Shown here: piece by piece, positions 11,398 through 21,393 of the stretch
How the letters are laid out: each line of letters starts with the position of its first letter
How positions within the stretch are numbered: position 1 is the first letter of the stretch
From: Peronospora farinosa
Taxonomy: Eukaryota > Oomycota > Peronosporomycetes > Peronosporales > Peronosporaceae
DNA: 64,000 nucleotides
Assembly (NCBI GenBank): GCA_947646735.1
Contig: CANTFK010000800.1
Location: forward strand, 310,001 to 374,000
Direction of reading: 5' to 3'
The notes under the pieces: model-generated
What the model saw: only the letters and a program-made list of their open reading frames with translations
What the model was told of the DNA's origin: nothing
Database searches by the model: none
Program-made: the position numbers and the translations under genes

Positions 11398-12501
11398 TCA
11401 GTAGGGCGCTCCGCCCCTACTGATCCCGACCATTATTGATGGTCCATCACGTTGTTGCGTTTCTGCAGCAACGTAGGATCCACGTCTCTTGCTTTTCTTG
11501 GCAGTCGATCTATCGTCACTTCCAGTGTTACGAGAAACTGGACGTGGGGCACTACTCTTATAAGCGTAGTGGCCCAATTTCTGACAGCGATTACACTTTT
11601 GCAATCGCTTGTGCCCTGGAGAGAGAGGTCGCTCGCTCTCTACATAGGTAAGGTCCATTGGGTCTGGACCTCCGCCCTCCTGTCGCCTCGGTGGACGATA
11701 GGACACCGAGTGGACGTGAGCCTGTTGTAGGCTAAAGTCCTCCTTTTCCGCTGCAGAGATCGCTTGATCCAGCGATTCTAGTTTTAAGCGGAACAGGTGG
11801 GTCTTAACAGGACCATCTGTCAGACCCTTGATGAACACATTAACCTGCGTGTGTTCATCTATTGGGTTAAGCACGATACAACTAACGAGGTATCGTACGT
11901 GTTGAGCGTAAGCGTGTATATCACGCTTACCCTGTTTTAAATCCAGGAGCTCAGCTGGAGCCCTGAATTCGGCGCGAGACGGTTCAAAGGTGTGTTTGAG
12001 CCGCGCCTTGAAGACATCATACGTTGGGAAAACGTCTGGGTCATGCAGTCTGAGCCCTAAGGACCACGTCCTGCCAAGTTCGACATGGCGAACTTGACCT
12101 CTTCGCATCGTCATCGATGCGACGAGCCTCAATGGCATCGTCGAGTTTGACGAACCATCTTAACAAGAAGTCGCTTTCGACTGCCTTGTACTTGAGACAT
12201 CAATCTTCAAGGACTCGGGTCGACGTGTATACGTCGACCCGGCAGCAACAGCACTAGCCTGCTGTTGTCTCAACAGTTCAGACTGTTGAGCACCCTGCTG
12301 CATCAACAAGTCAGCTTGTCGAGCGCCTTGTTCTCTCAACAGGTCAACCTGTTGAGAACCTTGCTCCTGTAGCAAGGTAAGTTTCTTTATAACTTCGTCA
12401 AGCTCATGTTGTATGAACTTGGCGATGGTTGCATGTTGGTCGTCTCCGCTAAGAAATAGCAACATGGCACCAACGGCAGGGTTGCCCATGGTTTCAGCCA
12501 T
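11398..12501 (-). pseudogene. Ty3/gypsy gag, element A (left arm)
   Basis: Start at 12501 (MAETMGNPAVGAMLLFLSGD). Residues about 45-90 form 11-residue repeats with Leu-Leu and Gln-rich cores (LLREQGARQADLLMQQ), a likely coiled coil. A one-base loss near 12190 shifts the frame so that it stops at 12160. The retrotransposon gag fold is read from 12138 on (AELLDLKQGKRDIHAYAQHV, DEHTQVNVFIKGLTDGPVKT). A zinc knuckle follows, CNRCQKLGHYAYKS, in which the last Cys of CCHC has become Ser. Gag would build the particle and bind RNA. Broken in both palindrome arms at the same places. Confidence 0.75.
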
Positions 12502-12616
12502 ACGCTGAACCGCATTCCATTAGAGATCACTCAAATAGCGGAAATCATCACGCGTTGCGTGATGACGTTCATCACCCGCTGATTCCATAGCGGATGGTGC
12601 GGTGGTCGCTGAACGG

Positions 12617-12633
12617 ACCACGAAGTGCTACCA
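12617..12633 (-). other. Primer-binding site of element A
   Basis: Two bases after the 5' LTR end (minus strand) the sequence TGGTAGCACTTCGTGG begins with TGG, as expected for pairing with a tRNA 3' CCA end. TGGTAGCAC also starts the leaders of gypsy elements B (13809) and D (about 45844). The tRNA was not identified. Confidence 0.5.
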
Positions 12634-12635
12634 GG

Positions 12636-13094
12636 TGTAATGGGGCACCCTCCGACTATATTGATGCCAGTATAGTCTACCTTCATTGATGACAGTGAAA
12701 GCAGGTGCCTCACAACCTCTCTTACACAAGAGGCAGAGGAAGCTTTACTTCTGAACAACACGCTTAGAAGTAGAGGAAAAAGAGAACTGTATTTAATATA
12801 GTTAACTATCTAATAAAACTAATCTGTTATAATCTATGCTAACTATATTAAACTGCAACTATGTATGTTGACAACTTGCCTCCACTCAATGCGCGCGTCC
12901 ATCGGTCATTGGTTAGCGCGTTGGTTGATATGATGGCCCATATCAACCAATTAGAGGGCATCTCCAACTTCAAGGAGATCTAGGGACAATATTATAAGAA
13001 AAGACGATATTGTCAAAATATTATTAGTTATAATAATATTTTTATTGACACTTCATATAAGTGTCATAATTATGTAACGAGCTCACCCGTTACA
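12636..13094 (-). repeat. 5' LTR of gypsy element A (left arm)
   Basis: 459 bp, bounded by TGTAATGGGG and CCCGTTACA. Nearly identical to 29081-29539. It is closer in sequence to the partial LTR of element C (35556-35725) than to its own partner LTR at 4577-5022. Confidence 0.85.
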
Positions 13095-13341
13095 ATGAGG
13101 CCAACAATGCAAACTGGTTGCTGCGCAACACGCCTTCGAATGAGAGGTCGGTGATAGCAGTTTTGAAATCGGCTTTAATAGCGGAGAAACTACGCTCAAT
13201 CTGTGTAACAGGGCATCTAGTTACACGTAAACATTGAGTAATATACTTAATGTTTGGTCTAAAAGTATCCATGATTAATTTTGACCTGTCACTTGGGTGC
13301 GATATACAAACGTGATCCACCCTCGTGAATGTGATATCCAT
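13095..13341 (-). pseudogene. hAT-like transposase C-terminal fragment
   Basis: The frame ends ...CPVTQIERSFSAIKADF and FEGVLRSNQFALLASL, resembling the ERxFSxxK region of the hAT dimerisation domain. Its stop codon is supplied by the first bases of the gypsy LTR, so element A inserted into the 3' end of this frame. The assignment to hAT is tentative. Confidence 0.35.
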
Positions 13342-13800
13342 TTATGGATTCACTTGAGAAGGGATGTCGCTAGTTGAAGCTAGGCATCGCGACGTCTCAG
13401 AAGGACGCCATTCGCAGGTTTAAATCTAAATTTAAGTTCATGCGTCAGGATACCCTTCTAAAGAGTCGCGTATCCGATCTATATACATATATAGCCAATC
13501 CGTAGTTAAGTTTATATTTAATTATAATTCATTAAATATAGCTCAGTCTTGAATTTACTTAAACATAAGCACCACGCACGAGAAGCTAAAAAAGCTTCTA
13601 CGTGGCGTCGGTGATTTCTTGTTCAGAAGTTCGTTGCACTCTCACTTAAGCGAGAGGAAAGTGGTGGTACGACTGCTTAAGCAGTCGACCAACAACATAA
13701 CCACCCTCTCACGCGAAGGTAAGACGGTCTAACCGCTTCCTCGCTTGTGCTAAAGGTGTGTGCCAAGTAGCACGAGGCAACTTCGTAGAAGTGCCCGTAT
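13342..13800. other. AT-rich spacer and probable LTR end of element B
   Basis: No coding sequence. 13490-13560 is very AT-rich. The segment ending ...GTATACA just before the TGGTAGCAC primer site at 13809 is probably the end of an LTR belonging to gypsy element B; I could not place its start. Confidence 0.3.
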
Positions 13801-13847
13801 ACACTTGGTAGCACTAGTAGTCCTTCCCACGACCCGTCTCTCTGAGC

Positions 13848-14908
13848 GTGCGTGTGGTTAAGATGGTCCTTAACATGGACTGGAGTGACTTCCCTCACCT
13901 CTCCCAACATCATAGGGAGTTGGCAGAGCATATGGCACAGGGGCTTGGTGAACAAGCCCTGGTCAACCTCTTGCATTGTCCTCCTGAGCAGCATGTTGCT
14001 CAGTTGGAGCAATTTGAGGCGTTTGTGCTCGGACAGCGTAAGAACGCGTCCGAGGTAAACAGCCAAGCCACCGCTGAGTCCATCACTAAGAATCAGGATG
14101 ATCTTAGGCTTGAGCAGGTACGGAATGAGGCGCTCAACAGAACTGTTGAGACGCTCTCTGCCCGGCCTACTCAACCGAGGCCCATTCGGATGGACTTTAT
14201 TGTGTGACCAGGCAATGGCCGTTGCCGAAGGAACAAGTCGATTACATCGATGAGTTCTTCGACAAGCGATCCAAGGCTGGACATGTACGTGAGAGCAAGT
14301 CGCCTCACTACAGCCCGACCTTCTGTGTGCGTAAAGCAACGGGTGGATAGCGCGTGGTTCATGCTTATGATAAGCTGAACACGGCCACCATTCCGGCTCA
14401 AGCTCCGATCCCGCGGAAAGATGTTTTGTTGAATTCCATGGGAAAGTCAACTATCTTTTCCGCGTTGGATCTGAAGGATGGATACTATCAGGTTCTCTTG
14501 AGAGATACCGATGTAGCCAAAACGGCAGTAAGCACCCCAAGCGGTATGCTGTGGGAGTGTCTTGTGATGCCACATGGGTTGAAAAATGCTCTCCGGCAAC
14601 ATTCAACCGAGTGGTGGCTCACGTGATGCGTCAGCACCGTGCCTACGAGCCCCATTACTTTGACGATGTATTCGTGCATAGTAGGGCGGAGGACGGTCTG
14701 AGCGCGATAGAGTCGCACAAGCGTCATTTAGACGCTGTGTTGCAGACTCTGGGTGACGCCCAATTATACGTAAACTTGCAAAAGTACGTAATAGGGGTCC
14801 CCGAGATACCTGTATTGGGCTGCATCGTAGGTGCACACAGTGTACGAGCAGACCCAGAAAAGGTAAAGGCTGTAAAGGAATGGCCAGTCCCACGTCATGT
14901 GAAGGATC
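13848..14908 (+). pseudogene. Gypsy element B: gag N-terminus fused to RT by deletion
   Basis: The 5' part (13848-14207) encodes a gag N-terminus with helical, Glu/Gln-rich sequence (EQFEAFVLGQRKNASEVNSQ), related to gag of element D at 45.4-45.7 kb. At about 14190 it joins directly to RT sequence (TRQWPLPKEQVDYIDEFF), so gag C-terminus, protease and the RT start have been deleted. RT continues with SPHYSPTFCVRKATGG, FSALDLKDGYYQVLL, the catalytic box YFDDVFVHS and VLGCIVGAHSVRADPEKV, with frameshifts near 14348 and 14590. It is split at 14909 by a solo LTR and resumes at 16087. The 257-aa minus-strand frame 13677-14450 is judged a shadow. Confidence 0.7.
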
Positions 14909-16086
14909 TGTGGCGAAGCAAAGGAGTGAAATTGGCAAAGTGTGATCGCATATTTTCGGTCAAGTCCGAAATGGCCAATATTGATGAATCGCGATCTCGC
15001 AGAAAGGTTTCGAGATGATGTCAAATGGGATGGAAAACAGTGAATGGTGGAGTGCGCAGTTCTATGTGGAGTTAACTATGGTTTAGAAACTACGCAATTG
15101 CGATCTCCGGTATTTTCGATGGTGATCCGCGTGAACGCGATCGCTAAGAAGGAGGATTGGTACATCCAAGTATGTGGAAGACGGTCTGGTGTGGATCACG
15201 TTTCTATGAAAGACTGGAATGAGGTGGATATGACATGTCATATAGATGTACCATCTCACATGACCCGAGGAACGGTGAAGAGGACAAGTCGTGATCCGGC
15301 GGACCGCGATCCGATACTAATTATTAGTACCGCGATCCGATACTAAAATAAAAACCGCGATATGATACTAATTATTAGTACCGCGATCCGATACAAAAAT
15401 GGTATTAGATCCAATCGAGGTAGCGATCCAGATCGCGGCGATATTTGAGTGGACCACATTACAAGATCTGATTTTTCCGAAAGGGCGATACGTGGCAATA
15501 GATCCTGAGCTACAGATAGGCAAAATCATAGGTTTTGGTATTTGATTAATTAACATTAAACAGAGTTCAATTGGCTTATAAGTACACGCGTCGACTTCTT
15601 TATTCCGGGCAGGATATTTGGCCTCCCGACGCCGAGAATATCGACTACAAGTGCACCCTGGATTGTTTGGCCAGGTGAAGGAATTTCTAACACAACAACT
15701 CAACTGCGATCGGACGCAGAAACAACAAGTAAGGGCAAGCAAGTGCAGGACGAATCAAGTGGTCAGAAGGTTCTGCTCAAGTGGTCAGAAGATTCAAGCT
15801 TCGCTTTATTGGACTATTGGAATCTATTGGTACGATCAACAAACAAATACTCGGTCGACCTTGTGAAATTTTCACAAGATCACCAAAAACCCCTATCTCT
15901 AACCCGATTAGGATCAACATCGACTCAAGTCCACCAAAAAGAAAGCAACCCGCCGTACCGACGGGTACACAAGGTGAGGAAGGCTATATACACGGAATCG
16001 GGGTACTCCCTCCGTTAGTCGGTCGTCCGGGCGCCAGTGGAGAGTTGGAGTCGCATCAGCAATTTTGCGAATCCCACTCCACCACA
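14909..16086 (-). mobile_element. Solo LTR (family G) in element B RT
   Basis: 1178 bp beginning TGTGGCGAAGC and ending CCACTCCACCACA on the plus strand, TG..CA with short inverted ends. It interrupts the RT frame between VPRHVKD and LRQFLGLANYL. The flanks are GATC and GATT, read as a 4-bp target duplication with one change. It matches the insert at 7550-8717 in opposite orientation. ORFs inside it are not recognisable proteins. Confidence 0.7.
15304..15396. repeat. Short tandem repeats inside family G LTR
   Basis: Four spaced copies of CCGCGATCCGATACTAATTA-like units, about 25-26 bp apart, separated by AT-rich linkers (TAATTATTAGTA). The mirror copy lies at about 26779-26871. Confidence 0.6.
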
Positions 16087-16317
16087 GATTTGCGCCAATT
16101 CCTTGGGCTCGCTAATTACTTGTATAAGTACAGCAACAATTATGCGGATCAGACTAAGCCATTGTCTGACCTTTTGAAAAAGAATGCAGAATGGACTTGG
16201 TCAAAGGAACAAGAAGATGCGTTCACTTCAGTGAAGCAATCTCTTGTAGACGCACCGGTCTTGGTAATGGCAGACGCGGATAAGCCCTTTAGCGTCATTT
16301 TCGATGCAAGAGAATGA
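16087..16317 (+). pseudogene. Gypsy element B: RT/RNase H junction, truncated
   Basis: Continues the RT frame of element B after the solo LTR: LRQFLGLANYLYKYSNNYAD, LLKKNAEWTWSKEQEDAF, then VLVMADADKPFSVIFDA, the start of RNase H. It stops at 16317, before the first catalytic segment is complete. Confidence 0.6.
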
Positions 16318-16615
16318 CCCCATTCATAACAAGCTATCTCGACGCTGAGATGCACGCCGAAATTCGGCGACAATCTGAGAGAATCCACTCCGACACATCC
16401 AATTCGCAGCTTCCATTTCCGACAGATGACTTCGTTAGCCAACCGAATGCATTAGTGCGGTCTGCTAAAATGTCAGATGCGACCTCCGCATCGCAACAGT
16501 GTCTTGATGCCCTTGCAGGAATTTAAAAGTCGTGGTGGCCATCAGTGAGAAGTCGGCCTCCATCATAACATAGATCAACCAAAAAGGCTCTGGGATCGAG
16601 CTCGGTCTCTTCTCG
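16318..16615. other. No gene recognised
   Basis: Contains a 70-codon plus-strand frame (16314-16526, with RRQSERIHSDTSNSQLPFPT) of unknown origin, possibly gag-derived. Not assigned. Confidence 0.3.
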
Positions 16616-16950
16616 TTAGACCGATGCGGATATGTTATCTCTTATGGATCCAAATATCGCGTAGATGGACAACGTAGATACGGGTTGTGTCTTCATATAT
16701 GAGAGAGTGAGCTTATAGTTTAGGTCTCCAACCTCCTCGACCACCGTAAAAGGCCCGATGAACCGAGGCAGTAATTTAGTAGTACTATCAGGTAGTACAA
16801 GAAACTTCATTTTTAGGTAGGGTAGCATTACTTAGTAGCATTTTGTCCCCAACACTAAAGCGCTCCATGTTTTGCGACCATGATGGTCCGCATATTGTTT
16901 TTCTTGTCCTGGGCGCTTGCCATCGCGTGAAGGACTTTCGTGTCACGACT
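16616..16950 (-). pseudogene. Gypsy integrase C-terminal (GPY/F) remnant
   Basis: Minus strand reads HGRKNMERFSVGDK with a following VLLSNATLPK-like segment, then after a shift KLLPRFIGPFTVVEEVGDLN and YKLTLSYMKTQPVSTLSIYA. This is the integrase C-terminal module of a third gypsy family, in opposite orientation to element B, with the rest missing. Confidence 0.6.
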
Positions 16951-17252
16951 AATCGCTCATCCACAAAACGTTAAGCCTCGCTCACGCTTTTACATTCAAT
17001 TAGGGAATGACAAGGTCGGTCATGGGCAGCCCTTTTACTCATGGATTTTATAATGTAAAAGTCCATATGACGCCATAAATAAATATCTCGCGAAGTCCTA
17101 AAAACAATAAGAATGACAAGAATGCCAAGAACGACATTAAAAGGTAGAGGACGCGAACTAAGGAGTGCGTGGCCATCCCCGCCAACATCTTTCGCGCTCT
17201 TTCGTGCTCCCAGCGCCTCCCTCGCTTTCTGTGCCGCCTCGTCACGAATGTT
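16951..17252. other. Unassigned; short minus ORF with hydrophobic segments
   Basis: A 65-aa minus frame (17245-17048) starts with a basic stretch and has a hydrophobic run (LYLLMSFLAFLSFLLFLGL). It could be chance; no family recognised. The right-arm version differs by one residue (R to C). Confidence 0.25.
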
Positions 17253-17340
17253 CCGTCATCTAGAGCGTTCCGTCAACTAAAGCGTTCCGTCAACTAAAGC
17301 GTTCCGTCAACTAAAGCGTTCCGTTAGCTACAGCGTTCCT
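17253..17340. repeat. 17-bp tandem repeat
   Basis: About five units of CGTTCCGTCAACTAAAG, three of them exact, flanked by degenerate copies. The mirror copy is at about 24835-24922 with the same unit number but one substitution. Confidence 0.85.
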
Positions 17341-17544
17341 TACGTCTCCATCGTCTCCCTCCTCCAACCTGCATGAAGTCCACCGCCTTATCACGTCCTC
17401 GTAGCTTCAACGGCGACCATAAAAGAAAGGCATCAAGACTAGCTTTATTCAATAACCGGATTCTTGCAACTACTCCTTACACCATGTAGCTGTCATCAAA
17501 GTGTACGACGCGTTCCCAGGAGAGCCACGACCTGCAGTTCGTAG

Positions 17545-17916
17545 TCTGAGTGGCTCAGCGGAGCACCTCATCTAGCGGCACGCCTAGTACTAAAAATTTC
17601 TGCCGAGTGCATACTATGTGAATCCTTCAGCCGCGAAGAGAATATCTGTTTCAAGCGAGAGTGTACAAAGAACATTAAGTTCTTTACGGCGTCTCTTTTT
17701 CTTCGAAAAGACAGCTATCTGCAGAACCATCGAAATCAGCATCCGCAGCGTTGGTACGAGTATAAGGCCGCAGACGAAGATGGCACGATAGCATCTTGTA
17801 AGGATGACTTGCCCTCAAAGGAAACAATGCAGGGTTACCTCGGCATGAATCAGATCGAGAAAAGTTGCGTCATCAATGCACTTATAGTCAATGTGCTCAT
17901 TAGTCAGATGCTCTAG
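17545..17916 (+). pseudogene. CxxC...HxxxH zinc-finger remnant (oomycete repeat-gene family)
   Basis: 123 open codons without a start. Residues about 19-26 read AECILCESFSREEN, followed by KNIKFFTASLFLRKDSYLQN and HRNQHPQRWYEYKAADE. This gives CxxC and HxxxH spaced like a BED-type zinc finger. The tail is MQGYLGMNQIEKSCVINALI. From memory this resembles a multicopy, uncharacterised oomycete family whose members begin with the same finger. It is truncated at a TAG and abuts the LINE. Possibly the DNA-binding end of a transposase-like protein; that is inference. Confidence 0.4.
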
Positions 17917-19855
17917 AACCACGTTGTTCAGTGGTTAAATTTAAAACTTGTTCATTTTTTGGATAAAATTTCTGAATTAATATATAGACCATTTTTTAGT
18001 CGTATGTTTGCCAAGGTACTTGCTACGCGATTACAGTCTATTATACCTCAGGTTATTAGTGATTTCCAACAAGGCTTTGTTCATGGGCGCAAAATGGCCA
18101 AAACAGTTATGATGATGATGGCTCTCCTGTCGACTGCAATGGAGCAAGAGGAGGTGCCGGCAGGAACCAGTCGTTGTCTATTGCTGCTGGAATTTAAGAA
18201 GGCATACGATACCGTGGACCTGGAATATATGTACGAGACTCTACTCCAGTTTGGGCATGACGTGTGATTCATCGACCTAGTCCGACGAATTCACACCAGC
18301 AAGATAGCCAATTTCGTCGTCAACGGTTGTAATTTCACACCTCTCTTAGTCCGGTCAGGAATCCGGCAAGGGTGCCCGTTAGCACCTCTGTTGTTTTTGC
18401 TAGTCGTTGAGGTCTTGAGTATCGCACTTCAGCAGGACCCAAATCTTCACGGGCTACAAGCGCCTGGGAAGTCTGGTCAGACCCACCTTTATTCGGCATT
18501 TGTGGATGACACCACCCTGTCCCTGGAAACAACGGATCATATCCCTCGCGCTTTACAGTTTGTACGAGCATTTGGCGCTCTTTCCGTCCTCCATGTTCAA
18601 CCGTCGAAGAGTCTGCTGATCTTTCTTAATCGGTCTGTCAAGCATGGGCAAAACAACTCGGTACCTGGGCTATGAGATCAAAACAGGGGAATTAGTGATC
18701 AAGAACTGGGTCCATATGATCTAAAAGATTTAAAGCGACTTCAAACAGCGACACGAGTGACAACGAGCGTAAAAAACGTGTGTTACTTCTCAACTCCATC
18801 GTGCTTCCCTCCTTATTATTCACTGCGATAGTCTTTGAATTACCACGATGGGCGGAAAAGGATCTGAAAAATCTTTACAAGCATTTTCTGTGGGGGCACG
18901 CGACGACGGAAGTAGTTGCCACAAGGTAAATCCTGGGTTGCTAGTGACGCCAAAGCAATCGGAAGGCATCGGGCTAACGACTGTTTCGGTAACGGTGAAC
19001 CACAACGAATAAAAGCATACGGTGACTTGGCTTACTCAGAAACCGGAAAAATACTTTGCTGCCTGGCGAGTATGGGCTTCTCGGGGCAGTTAGGGGCCGG
19101 ACGAAACAATCGTGACTCCGGCTCAGGCTCAACTAAGGACACCGCCTTGTCGGGCACGCTCGCCAGGACAGGAACTGAAGCAAGAGCTGAGCGAACGGCT
19201 CGCCCCGACCACAGACCAACAAGACCAGTTGACCGTGTGGATTCGTGCTCACTCGACGGCTTTACTTGACCGAGTTACCATGGGGATAAGTTGGTGTTGT
19301 CGTTCATTGACCCTTTCCACACACACCTACTAGGGTATGATGATATGCCGGAAGAAATTCAGAGGTTCTGGGTCACCTTCAAATGGAGTGCAAACTTATG
19401 TATAGGGACTGCACCCTCGAACACCTTCACATCTTGCGTACGGGGCCAGCGGAAGTCGTCATACGGGTCCCAATACCTCCGGGTCAACCCGGACCCCATT
19501 TGGACGCGAAACTTCGACGGTGGGAAACAGCCCTCCCATTATCTTCCCCGGACTTACTCATCGGGACAGAATTGCACTCGACACCGCCACTGCGCCTTCG
19601 ACAGGCACCACCGAAATTAAAGGGCTATCGCTGGAGGATTCTCGGTGAAGGCATTATCGTAGGCCACTTAACGGAGATCGAACACGGCCAAACCCACCCC
19701 GTCACTTTGCACCAAGTGACGATGGGATCCACTGGTTTTGCCATGAATTACTACTGCCGGAGCTTCCTGACGCTTCGCCATCTGACCGACAGACGATTGG
19801 TCGCGCTTTTCGACCAGGGGGTCTGGTATTCGAGACGCACCCGCTGCTTCGGTTC
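17917..19855 (+). mobile_element. LINE (non-LTR) retrotransposon, 5' part with RT, left arm
   Basis: RT segments typical of non-LTR elements: FAKVLATRLQSIIPQVISDF and QQGFVHGRK, LEFKKAYDTVD, SGIRQGCPLAPLLFLLV and the catalytic AFVDDTTLSL box. One TGA at 18265 replaces a Trp in the conserved HDVWFIDLV context. 18900-19620 encodes the region after RT in several frames (VTPKQSEGIGLT, RSPGQELKQELSERLAPTTD, DMPEEIQRFW). No endonuclease domain is visible upstream, so the 5' end is truncated. It would act by target-primed reverse transcription. Inactive: stop, frameshifts and a solo LTR insertion at 19856. Confidence 0.8.
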
Positions 19856-20139
19856 TGTCACACTTATCACTGCGCAGGTAGTGTCGCTGTTCTGTAGGGT
19901 GAGCAATACAGAGTAGGGAATATAGAACTCGGAACACTCGCTTCCCACTGAAAAACTTTGGGATTGAGAGGGAAAACCCTCGTAGGTGACAACCCCCTCT
20001 GTTAGACTAGACTACAGTAGATACCAACAGGTATACCTCAACTGTCAACTGTAACGATGCGTCCCAGCATCATACGACTAACTGTTCGATGTCCCACCTA
20101 GAATCAGGGACACGACATCTTGTACTTCGTCACAGGTTC
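19851..20139. mobile_element. Solo copia LTR (family E) in the LINE, TSD GGTTC
   Basis: The LTR (19856-20134, 279 bp) starts TGTCACACTTATC and ends TTCGTCACA, matching the LTRs of copia element E at 51254 and 62112. It is flanked by GGTTC on both sides (19851-19855, 20135-20139). It arose by LTR-LTR recombination that removed the internal region. Confidence 0.9.
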
Positions 20140-20995
20140 CCTTGGTCTGTTCCGGGCACAACGTTAAATCACTTCATCACTAAAGCCTTAGGAAAGCAAG
20201 CCGTCCGGTTCCACAAAAAAGTTCTCGCTCGTCAACTTTCGGCTCTCGTCGATCGTCTATCACAATCGGCAACGACGGATGAATGGCAACGTGCAGCAAT
20301 CCGGCAAACGACGACGCGGTGTGGGATCATAGTGATGGTCTCACTCCATATCAAGTTATGACAGGGTACACGGTGGCGACAAGAGAATTAAATTTGTATC
20401 ACGCCGAGAGAATCGAACACAATAGTTGCACAACGACGCCGAATTGCAGAGGCAGGAAGGAGTTCATTGTCCATTTGTTTTGGGAATGTGATTGCGCTGC
20501 ACGCTCTGTGAAAAGCTCATTGGTCACTGGACCGGACAAATTATTGTATTTACGAGTTTCCGTCGTCAACTTAAATTGTCACCCGCCAATTAACCCAAAA
20601 CTGCCTGTGCAAGTCGACGTGCTGACAGCATACCAAAGTACCGCACAAAAATCCTAGCGGACCGATTTCAGGATGACGCCAATGAAGCTGAACGCGTCTG
20701 GACACAAATTTGGCATGTCCTCGCGACGATATGCCAAACACGAATTTGGATTGACAGGAATGTAGCCGTCTTCAAGGCTGTCACACTCCACATTCCCAGC
20801 AGCATCGCCAGTTTTTGGGCCTCGTGTTTTTGTCAGCTCCGAGCAATCGCAAAGAGGAAGCATCGAAAAATTGCATCAGCCACACGTGGTGCCTTGCTTT
20901 ATGTTTGCATTGGATTGCTTGAGCGTGACCCTAGAGGGCCACCAAGTTCTATGGGGCCAGCCACGATCTACCGTCGGGCCATCCGGCGCTGATAT
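20140..20995 (+). mobile_element. LINE 3' part
   Basis: Continues the LINE after the solo LTR. A zinc-binding-type segment, FIVHLFWECDCAARS, and a late segment, ERVWTQIWHVLATICQTRIW with an IDRNVAVFKA continuation, match the usual 3' region of oomycete LINEs (FWEC and W..IW boxes). Several frameshifts. Only this left copy has the 3' end; the right arm is cut at 22028. The end near 20995 is approximate. Confidence 0.65.
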
Positions 20996-20999
20996 CCTG

Positions 21000-21390
21000 G
21001 CTTAGGACTTTCCAGAGATCTTGCACAGTTAACACCATGAAAAAAGACAATCAGAACCTTTCTCATAAAAATAGCTCGAACGTAGTTAGTAATACATTCT
21101 CAACTTGGTAGACAAAGTGTGAAGGAAGAGTCGTCGCGTCTTCCGCAGCAACACATAACGTGTATTGTCATACACGTTATGTGCTGCTGCAAGTACAAAC
21201 GAAGAAGCACGGGTGTAGTTAGTGATACATTTCAATCGGTAAACAACAAACGGCATCTCCCGCAGCAGCATTAATCGTGTATTATCTTTTATGTCATTGA
21301 CTTAATAGAATGCTAGTTTCGAATTCCTACACTCACGCCCTATTAACAACTTGACAGCACACGATTTACTAAACGGATTAAAAAAGCCAT
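21000..21390. other. Palindrome spacer, non-coding part
   Basis: No gene seen. It contains a hairpin (described separately) and two partly similar blocks around GTTAGTAATACATT and GTTAGTGATACATT, about 140 bp apart. Confidence 0.4.
21145..21190. repeat. 20-bp inverted repeat (hairpin) in palindrome spacer
   Basis: GCAGCAACACATAACGTGTA (21145-21164) and its inverse (21171-21190) pair at 19 of 20 positions around a 6-base loop, TTGTCA. It lies about 80 bp from the geometric centre of the large palindrome (about 21087). Confidence 0.8.
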
Positions 21391-21393
21391 TTG

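Larger units (their letters stand above)
4577..13094 (-). mobile_element. Ty3/gypsy element A (chromovirus type), nested and decayed
   Basis: Minus-strand element with order 5' LTR (12636-13094), primer-binding site, gag, protease, RT/RNase H, integrase, chromodomain remnant, antisense accessory ORF, polypurine tract and 3' LTR (4577-5022). The RT-before-integrase order defines Ty3/gypsy. A 1.17-kb solo LTR of another family sits at 7550-8717. The two LTRs are clearly diverged from each other. The flanking 5-mers (ATTCT before 4577, ATGAG after 13094) do not match, so the element is old, recombinant, or altered by conversion of its 5' half (see the palindrome). All ORFs carry frameshifts or stops, so it cannot be autonomous. 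Everything above 9458 is duplicated in inverted orientation at 22-32.7 kb. Confidence 0.85.
9458..20146 (+). repeat. Left arm of 10.7-kb palindrome
   Basis: Every coding remnant from 9458 to 20146 recurs in mirror order at 22028-32715. Paired positions sum to 42175 over most of the length, changing only at a 2-bp microsatellite difference near 10583 and a 1-bp indel near 19882. Left-arm features run on uninterrupted past both edges (RT into RNase H at 9458; LINE into its 3' end at 20146), whereas both right-arm edges are abrupt. This suggests the left arm is the ancestral context at least for the LINE side. Confidence 0.9.

Noticed and set aside
4577..13094. Target-site duplication for gypsy element A
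   Set aside because: The 5-mers next to the two LTR ends do not match (ATTCT and ATGAG); no claim made.
13677..14450. 257-aa minus-strand ORF opposite element B gag-RT, repeated in the right arm
   Set aside because: It lies wholly antisense to recognisable gag and RT coding, crosses their deletion joint, and has no recognisable domains. Its repetition is only due to the palindrome.
15368..15742. 124-aa Cys-rich minus ORF inside the family G LTR (also 26433-26807)
   Set aside because: Inside an LTR, not conserved as a frame in the second G copy (7550-8717), no signal peptide or known motif.
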